A stretch of DNA of 39,326 bases from JANPCX01 sp031431125 (GTDB taxonomy: Bacteria; Pseudomonadota; Gammaproteobacteria; Burkholderiales; Burkholderiaceae_C). The stretch lies in NCBI GenBank assembly GCA_031431125.1, contig JANPCX010000028.1:1-39326 (forward strand). The letters run 5' to 3'. The translations under genes were made by a program, and so were the position numbers. Positions within the stretch are counted from its first letter, which is position 1, and each line of letters begins with the position of its first letter. Of the stretch, positions 18,140 to 26,337 are shown piece by piece. The notes under the pieces are model-generated. The model worked only from the letters and a program-made list of their open reading frames with translations, made no database searches and had not been told where the DNA came from.

Positions 18140-18691
18140 ATGATGGCATTGAGCAAAACTGGTAAAAGCGGTCAGAAATTCATTGCGCGAAATCGCGCGC
18201 CACGCGTTCAAATTGAGTACGACGTGGAAATTTATGGCTCGGAGAAGAAAGTTCAGATTCCCTTTGTGATGGGCGTGATGGCCGATCTGTCTGGCAAGCC
18301 GGTGGAGCCGCTGCCCGAGATCAGCGACCGCAAATTTCTGGAAATCGACATCGACAATTTCGATGCCCGCATGAAGTCTGTGAAGCCGCGTGTCTCTTTC
18401 AATGTCCCGAACACCTTGACCGGCGACGGGCGACTGCACATTGACCTGACGTTCGAAAGCATGGACGACTTCTCGCCAGCTGCGATTGCGCGCAAGGTCG
18501 GCGCTTTGAATTCTTTGCTTGACGCCCGCACGCAGTTGCACAACCTGTTGTCCTACATGGATGGCAAGCAAGGTGCGGAAGAGTTGATCAGCCAAGTGCT
18601 GCAAGACCCGGCGCTGCTTAAGTCGCTGGCAGCTACACCCAAGCCCAGCGATGGACCTGCCCCAAGCGCGGCCGCTGGCGACGCCGCTTGA
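18140..18691 (+). CDS. tssB: TssB, T6SS contractile sheath small subunit
   Basis: A 183-residue TssB/VipA. SGQKFIARNRAPRVQIEYDVE and the VMGVMADLSGKP segment are hallmarks. The C-terminal region (LNSLLDARTQLHNLLSYMDGK) includes the sheath-forming helix. TssB and TssC interlock into the contractile sheath around the Hcp tube. Tandem ATGs at 18140 and 18143 are both possible; the second has the better spacing from AAGGG. It is followed 26 bp later by tssC. Confidence 0.97.
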   Translation: MMALSKTGKSGQKFIARNRAPRVQIEYDVEIYGSEKKVQIPFVMGVMADLSGKPVEPLPEISDRKFLEIDIDNFDARMKSVKPRVSFNVPNTLTGDGRLHIDLTFESMDDFSPAAIARKVGALNSLLDARTQLHNLLSYMDGKQGAEELISQVLQDPALLKSLAATPKPSDGPAPSAAAGDAA

Positions 18692-18717
18692 CCCATTGAA
18701 CGGACGGAGATCAATTC

Positions 18718-20214
18718 ATGAGCGCAACAAAAACTGAAAAGGCCTCGGCCACCCAAGTGCTGGAGGGCAGCGAGTTCTCATCGCTGCTGCAAAAAGAGTT
18801 CAAACCCAAGACCGACCAAGCCCGCGATGCGGTGCAGGCGGCCGTGCAAACCTTGGCCCAACAGGCCTTGGCTTCGACGACCACGATTTCGAATGACGCC
18901 TACCAGACCGTGCAGGCCATCATCGCTGAGATCGACCGCAAGCTCTCCGAGCAGGTGAACCAAATCATTCACCACACTGAGTTTCAACAGCTGGAAGGCG
19001 CATGGCGCGGGCTGCATCACTTGGTGACCAACACCGAAGTCGATGAGATGCTGAAGATTCGCGTGATGAACATCACGAAGAAAGAACTGCACCGCAACAT
19101 GCGCCGCTACAAAGGCGTGGGTTGGGACCAAAGCCCGATCTTCAAGAAAGTCTACGAAGAAGAGTACGGCCAGTTCGGTGGCGAGCCCTTTGGTTGTTTG
19201 GTGGGTGACTACCACTTTGACCACAGCCCGCCCGACGTGGAATTGCTCGGTGAAATGGCCAAAGTCTCTGCCGCAGCCCATTGCCCCTTCATTGCCGGCG
19301 CCTCGCCTGCACTCATGCAAATGGAGTCGTGGCAAGAGCTGGCCAACCCCCGCGATCTGACAAAGATTTTCACCAACACCGAATACGCAGCATGGCGCAG
19401 CATGCGCGAATCGGACGATTCCAAGTACATCGGTCTGGCTATGCCGCGTTACCTGGCGCGTTTGCCGTATGGCGCCAAGACCAATCCAGTGGACGAATTT
19501 GATTTCGAAGAGCAGACCGACGGCGGTGACCACGCCAAATACTGCTGGTCCAACTCAGCCTATGCCATGGCGGTCAACATCAACCGTTCGTTCAAGTACT
19601 ACGGTTGGTGCACCGCTATTCGTGGTGTGGAATCGGGCGGTGCAGTAGACAACCTGCCAGCCCACACCTTCCCCACGGACGACGGCGGTGTGGACATGAA
19701 GTGCCCCACCGAAATCGCCATCAGCGACCGCCGCGAGGCTGAGCTGGCCAAGAACGGTTTCATGCCCTTGGTGCACCGCAAAAACTCCGATGTGGCCGCT
19801 TTCATTGGTGCCCAGTCGCTGAACAAGCCATCGGAGTACTACGATGCCGACGCAACCGCCAACGCCAACTTGTCGGCCCGCCTTCCCTATATGTTTGCTT
19901 GCTGCCGCTTCGCGCACTACCTCAAGTGCATCGTGCGCGACAAGATTGGTTCGTTCAAAGAACGCAGCGACATGGAGCGCTGGTTGAACGACTGGATCTT
20001 GAACTACGTCGACGGAGACCCTGCCAACTCGTCCCAAGAAACCAAGGCACGCAAGCCTTTGGCTGCCGCGGAAGTGCAAGTGGAAGAGGTTGAAGGCAAC
20101 CCCGGCTATTACACCTCCAAGTTCTTCCTGCGCCCGCACTACCAGTTGGAAGGCTTGACGGTGTCGCTGCGGTTGGTTTCGAAGCTGCCTTCGGTGAAAG
20201 AGGCGGGAGGTTGA
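18718..20214 (+). CDS. tssC: TssC, T6SS contractile sheath large subunit
   Basis: A 498-residue TssC/VipB, full length. Diagnostic segments include LEGAWRGLHHLV, EYGQFGGEPFGCLVGDYHFDH, AAHCPFIAGASPALM, FVHRKNSD-like LVHRKNSDVAAFIGAQS, and the C-terminal GYYTSKFFLRPHYQLEGLTVSLRLVSKLP. It pairs with TssB in the sheath that contracts to drive the Hcp tube out. A GGGAGG at its very 3' end serves as the ribosome binding site of the next gene. Confidence 0.98.
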   Translation: MSATKTEKASATQVLEGSEFSSLLQKEFKPKTDQARDAVQAAVQTLAQQALASTTTISNDAYQTVQAIIAEIDRKLSEQVNQIIHHTEFQQLEGAWRGLHHLVTNTEVDEMLKIRVMNITKKELHRNMRRYKGVGWDQSPIFKKVYEEEYGQFGGEPFGCLVGDYHFDHSPPDVELLGEMAKVSAAAHCPFIAGASPALMQMESWQELANPRDLTKIFTNTEYAAWRSMRESDDSKYIGLAMPRYLARLPYGAKTNPVDEFDFEEQTDGGDHAKYCWSNSAYAMAVNINRSFKYYGWCTAIRGVESGGAVDNLPAHTFPTDDGGVDMKCPTEIAISDRREAELAKNGFMPLVHRKNSDVAAFIGAQSLNKPSEYYDADATANANLSARLPYMFACCRFAHYLKCIVRDKIGSFKERSDMERWLNDWILNYVDGDPANSSQETKARKPLAAAEVQVEEVEGNPGYYTSKFFLRPHYQLEGLTVSLRLVSKLPSVKEAGG

Positions 20215-20216
20215 AC

Positions 20217-20693
20217 TTGAGCGCACAGTTACCCACGTTTCGCACCATGCGTGGCGTTGCGATTCTGGTGACCGCCCTTGGTTTTGCTGTGCTGAGCTGT
20301 GCCGCACCTGGTACCGCTCAGCAGCAATCCAGTACATGTTCTGCAAGTGCGACAGCGTTTTGGAAAGAGTTTCGAGCTGCAGTGATTGAGAGCCGTTTGG
20401 ATGTCATTCAATCCAAAACGCAGTTCCCTTTTTACACGCGTGGCCCGCTTGACAGTGACAAGCGAAAAAGCATGAATGCAGTTGAGTTTAAAAAGAAACT
20501 TCCTTCGCTGCTCAATGCAGACACAGGGCTTAGCCCTGACGGACAACCATTGCCGATGCACGTCTACATAAAAAATCACGAGCAACTGCGAAGTGAAGAC
20601 TGCGGCGCTACTGGTAAAAAAATACGTGTTGCGAACTGGATTTTTGATTCTAGCCCTACCGGGTGGAATTTTTCTTTTTCTTATACTGAGTAA
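20217..20693 (+). CDS. Small exported protein, candidate immunity partner of the adjacent amidase
   Basis: A 158-residue protein if it starts at TTG 20217, which has GGGAGG seven bases upstream; ATG 20247 would give 148 residues but lacks a ribosome binding site. The N-terminus is a signal sequence (GVAILVTALGFAVLSC) with a lipobox-like end; the mature part has a few Cys residues and no family I recognise (SATAFWKEFRAAVIESRLDVI, RVANWIFDSSPTGWNFSFSY). Base composition is AT-richer than the tss genes. It sits just before a periplasm-acting cell-wall amidase, so a periplasmic immunity role is a reasonable inference; nothing in its sequence proves it. Confidence 0.7.
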   Translation: MSAQLPTFRTMRGVAILVTALGFAVLSCAAPGTAQQQSSTCSASATAFWKEFRAAVIESRLDVIQSKTQFPFYTRGPLDSDKRKSMNAVEFKKKLPSLLNADTGLSPDGQPLPMHVYIKNHEQLRSEDCGATGKKIRVANWIFDSSPTGWNFSFSYTE

Positions 20694-20714
20694 ATTCGTA
20701 TAACAGGGATATTT

Positions 20715-21407
20715 ATGACAATTACAAAATATGGTGATTCTGGTCTAGAGGTGAGAAAAGTCCAGCTTTTACTTAATTCCAATCTAAAACCCAACCCGAA
20801 GTTAACAGTCGATGGCAATTTTGGACTTCAAACCTCGACTGCTGTGAAAGCATTTCAAAAACAAGCTGGCTTGGATGTCGACGGTGAGGTAGGTCCTGCC
20901 ACCAGGCTCGCGCTGTCGATCAAACCTACTCCGACCCCAGTGCCCGCAGTGGTCGTGGGCTCTTCCAGCAACTGGATGGACATTGCTGTTGCCGAGCTGG
21001 GTATTCGAGAAGATAGCCTTCCCGGAAAACACAATGCCCGCATCGTGGAGTACCACGGCACTACCACATTAAAGGCAACGGCAGATGAAACCCCATGGTG
21101 CTCTTCTTTTGTGAATTGGGTCTTGATTCAGTCGGGGCGTAGAGGCACGAATAGTGCAGCGGCAAAGAGTTGGCTTCAGTGGGGACGTCAAAGCGAAGAA
21201 CCCTCGCTGGGAGATATCGTTGTTATCCAAAAGAAAACACCGGGTGTTACTCAGGCCACGGGATCGCCTTCAGGATTTCATGTTGGATTTTTAGTTTCTA
21301 AAACCAGTGCGTCGATAAGGATTCTTGGCGGCAATCAAAGCGATTCTGTTAAGTATTCAAATTTCGGTTTGAATTCATATGCGATTAAGGGTTTTCGGCG
21401 TCCCTAG
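20715..21407 (+). CDS. Peptidoglycan-binding NlpC/P60-like amidase, probable T6SS effector
   Basis: A 230-residue two-domain protein with no signal peptide. The N-terminal peptidoglycan-binding domain (about 4-67, GDSGLEVRKVQLLLN, LTVDGNFGLQTSTAVKAFQ, DGEVGPATRLAL) is joined by a TPTPVP linker to a cysteine-hydrolase domain of the TIGR02594/CHAP-like type (about 86-230). Catalytic candidates are Cys129 in TPWCSSFVNW, His189 in GFHVGFL and a polar residue in GGNQSD (205-210). The lack of a secretion signal in a cell-wall hydrolase, placed inside a T6SS locus, fits a T6SS-delivered effector. AT-rich composition and rare codons set it apart from flanking tss genes, suggesting recent acquisition. 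A phage or housekeeping endolysin origin is the main alternative. Confidence 0.85.
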   Translation: MTITKYGDSGLEVRKVQLLLNSNLKPNPKLTVDGNFGLQTSTAVKAFQKQAGLDVDGEVGPATRLALSIKPTPTPVPAVVVGSSSNWMDIAVAELGIREDSLPGKHNARIVEYHGTTTLKATADETPWCSSFVNWVLIQSGRRGTNSAAAKSWLQWGRQSEEPSLGDIVVIQKKTPGVTQATGSPSGFHVGFLVSKTSASIRILGGNQSDSVKYSNFGLNSYAIKGFRRP

Positions 21408-21729
21408 TACTCACAGTCGGCAGGGGTCGGCGCGACAGTACTTGGCAAACAGTCCCGGTCGTGTCTATCACTGAGAGAGTTTGTTGACATCATCGGACAC
21501 AAAGGCCGTGCCAGAAGTCATGCCTTCGTCGGTGAACTCGGATTCACCGGAGATGCCGTTTGGCAAATCGAGGTCTTCTAGAAGCGGCGATAGGGGTTGC
21601 CGCGTGTCTGTGAACTTTTCGCTGCGTGGCTGTGCCATCCGTTTGAGTTTTCACTTTCACTTGCCCCAAATTTGGTCGCAGAAAAGTGGCCACGCCTGTG
21701 TCAATTCCATTCACTTTGGGTAATTCGTG
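21408..21729. other. Spacer between the amidase gene and tagJ
   Basis: A 322-bp stretch at the right edge of the AT-richer insert. The plus strand has no supportable gene. The minus strand has a 56-codon ORF, listed separately. A perfect 10-bp palindrome CCAAATTTGG lies at about 21665-21674, upstream of tagJ. A promoter for tagJ-tssEFGH could lie here, but none was recognised with confidence. Confidence 0.3.
21468..21638 (-). CDS. Possible small acidic protein (56 aa)
   Basis: A minus-strand ORF starting at ATG 21636-21638, encoding a 56-residue acidic peptide that begins MAQPRSEKFTDTRQPLSPLL and ends FVSDDVNKLSQ. The composition is protein-like (LEDLDLPNG, ESEFTDEG) rather than the Arg/Pro/Ala-rich type typical of antisense shadows in this GC-rich window. 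No Shine-Dalgarno and no known family were seen. It lies in the gap between the amidase gene and tagJ, convergent with the amidase. It may be a remnant or a chance ORF. Confidence 0.25.
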   Translation of the reverse strand: MAQPRSEKFTDTRQPLSPLLEDLDLPNGISGESEFTDEGMTSGTAFVSDDVNKLSQ

Positions 21730-22512
21730 ATGCTCACATTCAGCCTTCAGCGCCCGCTTAACGAACAACTCGCCGAGCTCAAAGAGGCTATCCGCGCAGA
21801 GCCCGGAAAGCTGGCTCTGCGTGTTTATTACTTCCAACTCCTGGCCGTTCTTGGTGACTGGCAAAAGTCGCTGGAGCAATTGCAGCTCTGCGCGCAGATC
21901 GACGTCAACACCACGCCCATGGCCAAAGCCTACCGCGAGGCGATTCGCTGCGAAGTGTTCCGCGAGGAAGTGTTCGCTGGCCGCAAAGCGCCCAATATCT
22001 TGGGGGAACCTGCGCCGTGGATGGGTTGGTTGGTCGATGCCACCCAGCGCCTGGCCTCGGGCGATGCTGCGGGGGCCGCAGAGCTGCGAGCACAGGCGTT
22101 TGACGCCGCACCGGCCACCGCTGGGCAACTCAATGGCGAAGCGTTTGAATGGTTGGCCGATTCCGATTCCCGCCTGGGGCCGGTGTGCGAGTTGTTGGCC
22201 AATGGCACCTACTACTGGGTGCCTTTCGCTTCTATCAAGCAAATCAATTTCGAGAAGCCGCAAGACCTGCGCGACTTCGTTTGGGCCGCGTGCGAAATCA
22301 CCTTGGTCAACGGCGGTAGCATGCCGGGTTTCATTCCCACCCGCTACGCGGGCTCCGAGCGCAGCAGCAACGATGCACTGCGTTTGGCGCGAAGCACCGA
22401 ATGGACCGACCTCGGGGCTGACCATGTGTCTGGCATTGGTCAGCGCATGTGGTTGACGGACAGCGCCGAGTGCGCGCTGCTGGATGTTCGGCGATTGAGC
22501 TTTAGCGCTTGA
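21730..22512 (+). CDS. tagJ: TagJ (ImpE-family) T6SS accessory protein
   Basis: A 260-residue ImpE/TagJ protein. Helical TPR-like N-terminus (LKEAIRAEPGKLALRVYYFQLLAVLGDWQKSLEQLQLC) and C-terminal ImpE domain (SDSRLGPVCELLANGTYYWVPFASI and FIPTRYAGSE) are clear. In Pseudomonas TagJ binds the sheath protein TssB and ClpV and helps sheath disassembly. The in-frame GTG at 21727 directly precedes the chosen ATG. The original tssE start codon lay 11 bp after the tagJ stop, so tagJ heads the tagJ-tssE-F-G-H operon. Confidence 0.93.
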   Translation: MLTFSLQRPLNEQLAELKEAIRAEPGKLALRVYYFQLLAVLGDWQKSLEQLQLCAQIDVNTTPMAKAYREAIRCEVFREEVFAGRKAPNILGEPAPWMGWLVDATQRLASGDAAGAAELRAQAFDAAPATAGQLNGEAFEWLADSDSRLGPVCELLANGTYYWVPFASIKQINFEKPQDLRDFVWAACEITLVNGGSMPGFIPTRYAGSERSSNDALRLARSTEWTDLGADHVSGIGQRMWLTDSAECALLDVRRLSFSA

Positions 22513-22533
22513 CCTGCTGAACCATGGCGACCC

Positions 22534-22777
22534 CTAGCCCGCATATTTCACCAGGTCGCTGTCCTATGTCCCGCAACACTACATGAATACTCACTTTCTT
22601 GGCTTCGAGTGCCAAATCCAATTTGTATCGAGCGCTACACACCCGATTGAGCCGTGCTGCGGCACGCGGGCTGCGTTGCTCCTCCTCGCGGGCACGAGCC
22701 CGCAGCGTCGTCACGCCTTGCCAGCGCACCGCATCACAGCCCACTCGGGCGCGTCCCTGGTGAAATATGCGGGCTAG
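22534..22777. mobile_element. 236-bp MITE-like element with CTAG target duplication, inserted in tssE
   Basis: Perfect 18-bp terminal inverted repeats (CCCGCATATTTCACCAGG at 22538-22555, its complement at 22756-22773) are flanked on both sides by CTAG (22534-22537 and 22774-22777). Removing the element and one CTAG joins an ATG 11 bp after tagJ (22524) in frame to tssE. The 236-bp interior has no transposase, so it would need one in trans. The four-base CTAG duplication fits the YTAR targets of the IS5 group, but the family is inference. A minus-strand frame runs open across the element and might be a remnant of a transposase end. Confidence 0.85.
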
Positions 22778-23291
22778 GCGCACCGGCGGCTTGGGCACAG
22801 ACAAGGACAGGCTCCAGCCTGCCTTGCTCGACCGTCTTACCGACCACGAACCCAGCAAACGCACCGAGCGTGCCGATGCGGTCTACGTGACCGAAACCCG
22901 CTTGCGTGCGGCGCTGTTGCGTGACTTGGCTTGGCTGCTCAACGCCAACGACGCCACGTCGCACATTGACTTCGATGGACTGCCTGAGGCGGAGCGTTCA
23001 GTCATCAACTATGGAATGACGCCGCTGGCGGGCCAGTTGTTGTCGGAGCTGGATTGGAAAGATGTTGAGGCGAGCATTCGCCGATCTATTTTGTCTTTCG
23101 AGTCGCGCATCCTGCCGGAGACTTTGGTGGTGGCCTTGGTGGAAACGGCTGATTCCTTGAACCACCACAATACCTTGCAGTTTGAAATCCGTTGCCAGTT
23201 TTGGTCCATGCCCTATTCGCTGGAGCTGCTGCTCAAAACCAGCCTTGATTTGGAAACCGGTCAGGTCGTCGTGACCGACCTCAGAAGTTAG
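22767..23291 (+). CDS. tssE: TssE, T6SS baseplate protein (gp25-like), with start replaced by an inserted element
   Basis: A 174-residue gp25-like protein, a wedge component that starts sheath polymerisation. DKDRLQPALLDRLTDHEPSKR, LRDLAWLLNANDA and VINYGMTPLAGQLLSELDW are typical. The current start ATG 22767 lies inside the right terminal repeat of the inserted element, with GGTGA three bases upstream. The ancestral start was probably ATG 22524, giving MATPRRTGG where the present protein reads MRARRTGG, so the protein differs only at its first residues and is likely still functional. Spacing from tagJ has grown from 11 to 254 bp, so translational coupling is lost. Confidence 0.93.
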   Translation: MRARRTGGLGTDKDRLQPALLDRLTDHEPSKRTERADAVYVTETRLRAALLRDLAWLLNANDATSHIDFDGLPEAERSVINYGMTPLAGQLLSELDWKDVEASIRRSILSFESRILPETLVVALVETADSLNHHNTLQFEIRCQFWSMPYSLELLLKTSLDLETGQVVVTDLRS

Positions 23292-23301
23292 GAACCTGTC
23301 C

Positions 23302-25176
23302 GTGAACCCCAAGCTGGTCGAGTACTACAACCGCGAACTCGCCTACCTGCGCGAGTTGGGGGCGGAGTTTTCGGCTGCGTTTCCGAAAATCGCGGGGCGC
23401 TTGTCGCTGCGTGAAATTGAGGTGGCCGACCCCTATGTCGAGCGCCTGCTGGAGGGATTCAGTTTCCTCACTGCCCGCATCCAGATGAAGATGGACGCGG
23501 AGTTTCCGCGCCTGTCGCAGCGCATTCTGGAAATGGTCTGCCCCCACTACCTGGCGCCCACACCCTCCATGGTGGTGGTGCGCATGGAGCCCAGCACCAC
23601 CGAGGGCAACCTCGCCGACGGTTACCGCTTGCCAGCGGGCAGCGTGCTGCGCGCCCGCAAAACAACGGAAGAACAAACCCCATGCGACTTCCGCACCGGC
23701 CACGACGTCACCTTGTGGCCTATTGATTTGGTGCGTGCTCGGCTGGCCGGACCGCCGCTGGACCTGCCGCTGCCCCGCTTGCGCTTGCCCGCCGAGCCGG
23801 CAGGCCATTTGCGGCTGGAGTTGGCGGTTCGTGGCGGTATGCAGTTCCAGCACTTGAAGATGGACCGCTTGGATGTCTACATCTCGGCGGTCGATGCGGT
23901 GGCGTCCCACTTGCAAGAGCTGATTCACGAGTCCTTGATCGGCGTGGTGGTCCACGACGCCAAAGACCCCTCGCGTGTGTTTGCCAACCTGCCACCCGAG
24001 GCCCTGCACGCCGAGGGCTACGAGCAGGCGCAAGCGCTGCTGCCTTATTCGCACCGCGCCTTCCAAGGCCACCGCTTGTTGCACGAGTATTTTGCGTTTC
24101 CGCCGCGCTTTCGTTTCTTCTCGATCCGTGGGCTGGCGGCGGCTTTGGCCCAAGCCCCGGTGCAAGCGCTGGCCGTCACGCTGCTGTTGCGCAAGGCCCA
24201 GCCCAGTTTGGAGTCGCAGGTCGATCAGCACAAGTTTTTGCTGCACTGTGTGCCGGCCGTCAATTTGTTCGAGCGTGTGGCCGATCGGATTCACCTGGCG
24301 CCCAACGTCAACGAGTACCACGTGGTGCTGGACCGAACCCGGCCGCGCGACTTCGAGGCCTACAGCATCACCGCCGTCACGGGGCACCAGGAAGGGCAGG
24401 TGAGTGACCGCGAGTTTGTGCCGCTCTATGCGTCGATTCACGGCATTCGGCCCGACGACCAAGCCTACTTTGCGGTGCGGCGCGAACCCCGCCTGTTCTC
24501 TGAGAACGCGATTCGTTTTGGACCACGCACCCAGTACCTCGGCAGCGAGGTGTTCGTATCCTTGGTCGATCAACGTGCCGCGCCGTTCTCAGACGACCTC
24601 AAGCAACTCACCGTGGTGGCCCAGTGCACCAACCGTGACTTGCCCCTGCTGATGGCGGTCAACAGTGCCGAGGGCGACTTCACCACGGTCGAGTCCACAC
24701 CTGTCGGTGCCATTCGCATCGTCGCGGGGCCGTCGCGCCCCGTGGCCAGCATGGCGGACAACGAAATCACCTGGCGTTTGATCTCCCATTTGTCGATCAA
24801 CTACCTGGCGATGACGGACCTGTCGGACGAAGAAGGCGCCGCCACTTTGCGCGACCTGCTCAAGCTCTACCTGGATTTGGGCGACCGCGACCTGTCGGGA
24901 CAAATTGCAGGCCTCAAGGCCATGTCGATTGCGCCAATCACGCGGCGCTTGCCCCAGCACCGCCCCTTGGTGTACGGCCGGGGCGTGGGCGTGGAAGTGG
25001 CGGTCGATGAAGCGCCCTTTGCCGGGGTCAGCCCTTGGCCACTGGTGGCGGTGCTGGAGCGTTTCTTTGCCCGCCATGTTGGCGTCAACAGCTTTACCGA
25101 GTTGGCCTTGCAGTCACGCCAGCGTGGAAAAATTGCGCAGTGGGCCGTGCGCCCCGGCCAAAGGCCCAGCACATGA
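23302..25176 (+). CDS. tssF: TssF, T6SS baseplate protein (VasA)
   Basis: A 624-residue TssF, the expected size. The N-terminus NPKLVEYYNRELAYLRELGAEFSAAFPKIAGRLSL, followed by DPYVERLLEGFSFLTARIQMKMDAEFPRL and MVCPHYLAPTPSM, is unmistakable. TssF with TssG and TssE forms the baseplate wedge, related to phage T4 gp6/gp7. The start codon is GTG, 10 bp after tssE, with AGGA upstream. The stop overlaps tssG (ATGA). Confidence 0.97.
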   Translation: MNPKLVEYYNRELAYLRELGAEFSAAFPKIAGRLSLREIEVADPYVERLLEGFSFLTARIQMKMDAEFPRLSQRILEMVCPHYLAPTPSMVVVRMEPSTTEGNLADGYRLPAGSVLRARKTTEEQTPCDFRTGHDVTLWPIDLVRARLAGPPLDLPLPRLRLPAEPAGHLRLELAVRGGMQFQHLKMDRLDVYISAVDAVASHLQELIHESLIGVVVHDAKDPSRVFANLPPEALHAEGYEQAQALLPYSHRAFQGHRLLHEYFAFPPRFRFFSIRGLAAALAQAPVQALAVTLLLRKAQPSLESQVDQHKFLLHCVPAVNLFERVADRIHLAPNVNEYHVVLDRTRPRDFEAYSITAVTGHQEGQVSDREFVPLYASIHGIRPDDQAYFAVRREPRLFSENAIRFGPRTQYLGSEVFVSLVDQRAAPFSDDLKQLTVVAQCTNRDLPLLMAVNSAEGDFTTVESTPVGAIRIVAGPSRPVASMADNEITWRLISHLSINYLAMTDLSDEEGAATLRDLLKLYLDLGDRDLSGQIAGLKAMSIAPITRRLPQHRPLVYGRGVGVEVAVDEAPFAGVSPWPLVAVLERFFARHVGVNSFTELALQSRQRGKIAQWAVRPGQRPST

Positions 25177-26288
25177 GCTCTCCCAAAGACACCGTAGCGC
25201 CAACGCTGCCCAATGACCGGGCCCTGCGTGCTGGCATGCAGGTTTTTTGGCGCCAACTCAAACGCCGTCCCTACGACTTTGATTTGTTTTTTGCGCTGCG
25301 CATGCTGCAGGCCCGCCACCCCGAGTTGCCGCGGCTGGGCAAAGCCTCGCGCCCACAGTTCGAGCCCATCCGCTTGGGGCAAGACCCGTCGCTCGCGTTC
25401 GCGCCCGCCACCATCGCCGAGGTGCTGCCCGGCAAGGACGGGCAGCCCGAGCGCTTGACGGTGTGGAGCTTCGGTTTGTACGGCCCCAATGGGCCCATGC
25501 CCACCCACTTGACTGAGTATGTGCGCGAGCGTCTGCGGCAGTTCGACGACCCCACGCTCGCCCGTTTCTCCGACATCTTTCACCACCGACTGCTGCTGCT
25601 GTTCTTCCGCGCCTGGTCCGATGTGCAACCCACCACCTCCCTGGACATTGCGGGGGACGACCACTTCGGCCGCTTCATCGGCAGCATCGTCGGCATCGGC
25701 GAAGCCAGTCAAAGGCAGCGCGACGAGGTGCCTGACCACGCCAAGCTCTTCCTCGCTGGCCACTTGACCCGTGCCACGCGCAACCCCGAAGGGCTGGCCC
25801 GCGCCGTCGGCATTTACTTCGGTGTGCCGGTGCAGGTGCAGGAGTTTTGCCTGCACTTCTTGGAGCTGGAGCCAGCACAACAAACCCGCTTGAGCCGCGA
25901 TGCCTGCAACTCCCAATTGGGGGTCGACGCCGTGGTGGGTTCACGTGTGCCCGATGCGCAAAGCAAGTTTCGGCTGCGCATCGGCCCGCTGGATTTGCCG
26001 CAGTACGAGCGCTTTCTTCCGGGCGGTGAAGACTTTCAAGCCTTGATCGACTGGGTGCGCAACTACCTGGGGGTTGAATACGCCTGGGATTTCGAGTTGG
26101 TGCTCAAGCGCGAGGAAGTACCTCGCAGCCAATTGGGCGGCGCAGCGCGCTTGGGCTGGACCAGCTGGTCACTGCATGCGCCCGCAACGCAAGACGCCGA
26201 TGATTTTTGTTTAGACCCCGAGCGCTGGCTCAAGCAGCGCAGGCAGCCGCTGCGCGGCAGGGCCAGACAACACGCTCCCGCAGCTTGA
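25173..26288 (+). CDS. tssG: TssG, T6SS baseplate protein (VasB)
   Basis: A 371-residue TssG. The start ATG 25173 overlaps the tssF stop by 4 bp; the same frame is open further upstream inside tssF, but that extension is not expected. Family features: RRPYDFDLFFALRMLQARHPELPRLGKASRP, YGPNGPMPTHLTEYVRER and HHRLLLLFFRAW near the middle, and a C-terminal FLPGGEDFQALIDWVRNYLG. It joins TssF and TssE in the wedge and contacts TssK. Confidence 0.96.
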   Translation: MSSPKDTVAPTLPNDRALRAGMQVFWRQLKRRPYDFDLFFALRMLQARHPELPRLGKASRPQFEPIRLGQDPSLAFAPATIAEVLPGKDGQPERLTVWSFGLYGPNGPMPTHLTEYVRERLRQFDDPTLARFSDIFHHRLLLLFFRAWSDVQPTTSLDIAGDDHFGRFIGSIVGIGEASQRQRDEVPDHAKLFLAGHLTRATRNPEGLARAVGIYFGVPVQVQEFCLHFLELEPAQQTRLSRDACNSQLGVDAVVGSRVPDAQSKFRLRIGPLDLPQYERFLPGGEDFQALIDWVRNYLGVEYAWDFELVLKREEVPRSQLGGAARLGWTSWSLHAPATQDADDFCLDPERWLKQRRQPLRGRARQHAPAA

Positions 26289-26337
26289 ACGCTGCCGAAT
26301 ATTCAGAATCTTCCTATCCACGCTCTCCGAGGCCCCC

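Noticed and set aside
22502..22864. Minus-strand open frame through the tssE-inserted element, considered as a transposase gene
   Set aside because: It extends into host sequence on both sides and shows no transposase motif. At most a small part could be a transposase remnant.
23281..24573. Long minus-strand ORF (430 codons) opposite tssF
   Set aside because: Antisense to an unmistakable TssF; the product is rich in His, Gln and Arg without recognisable domains.
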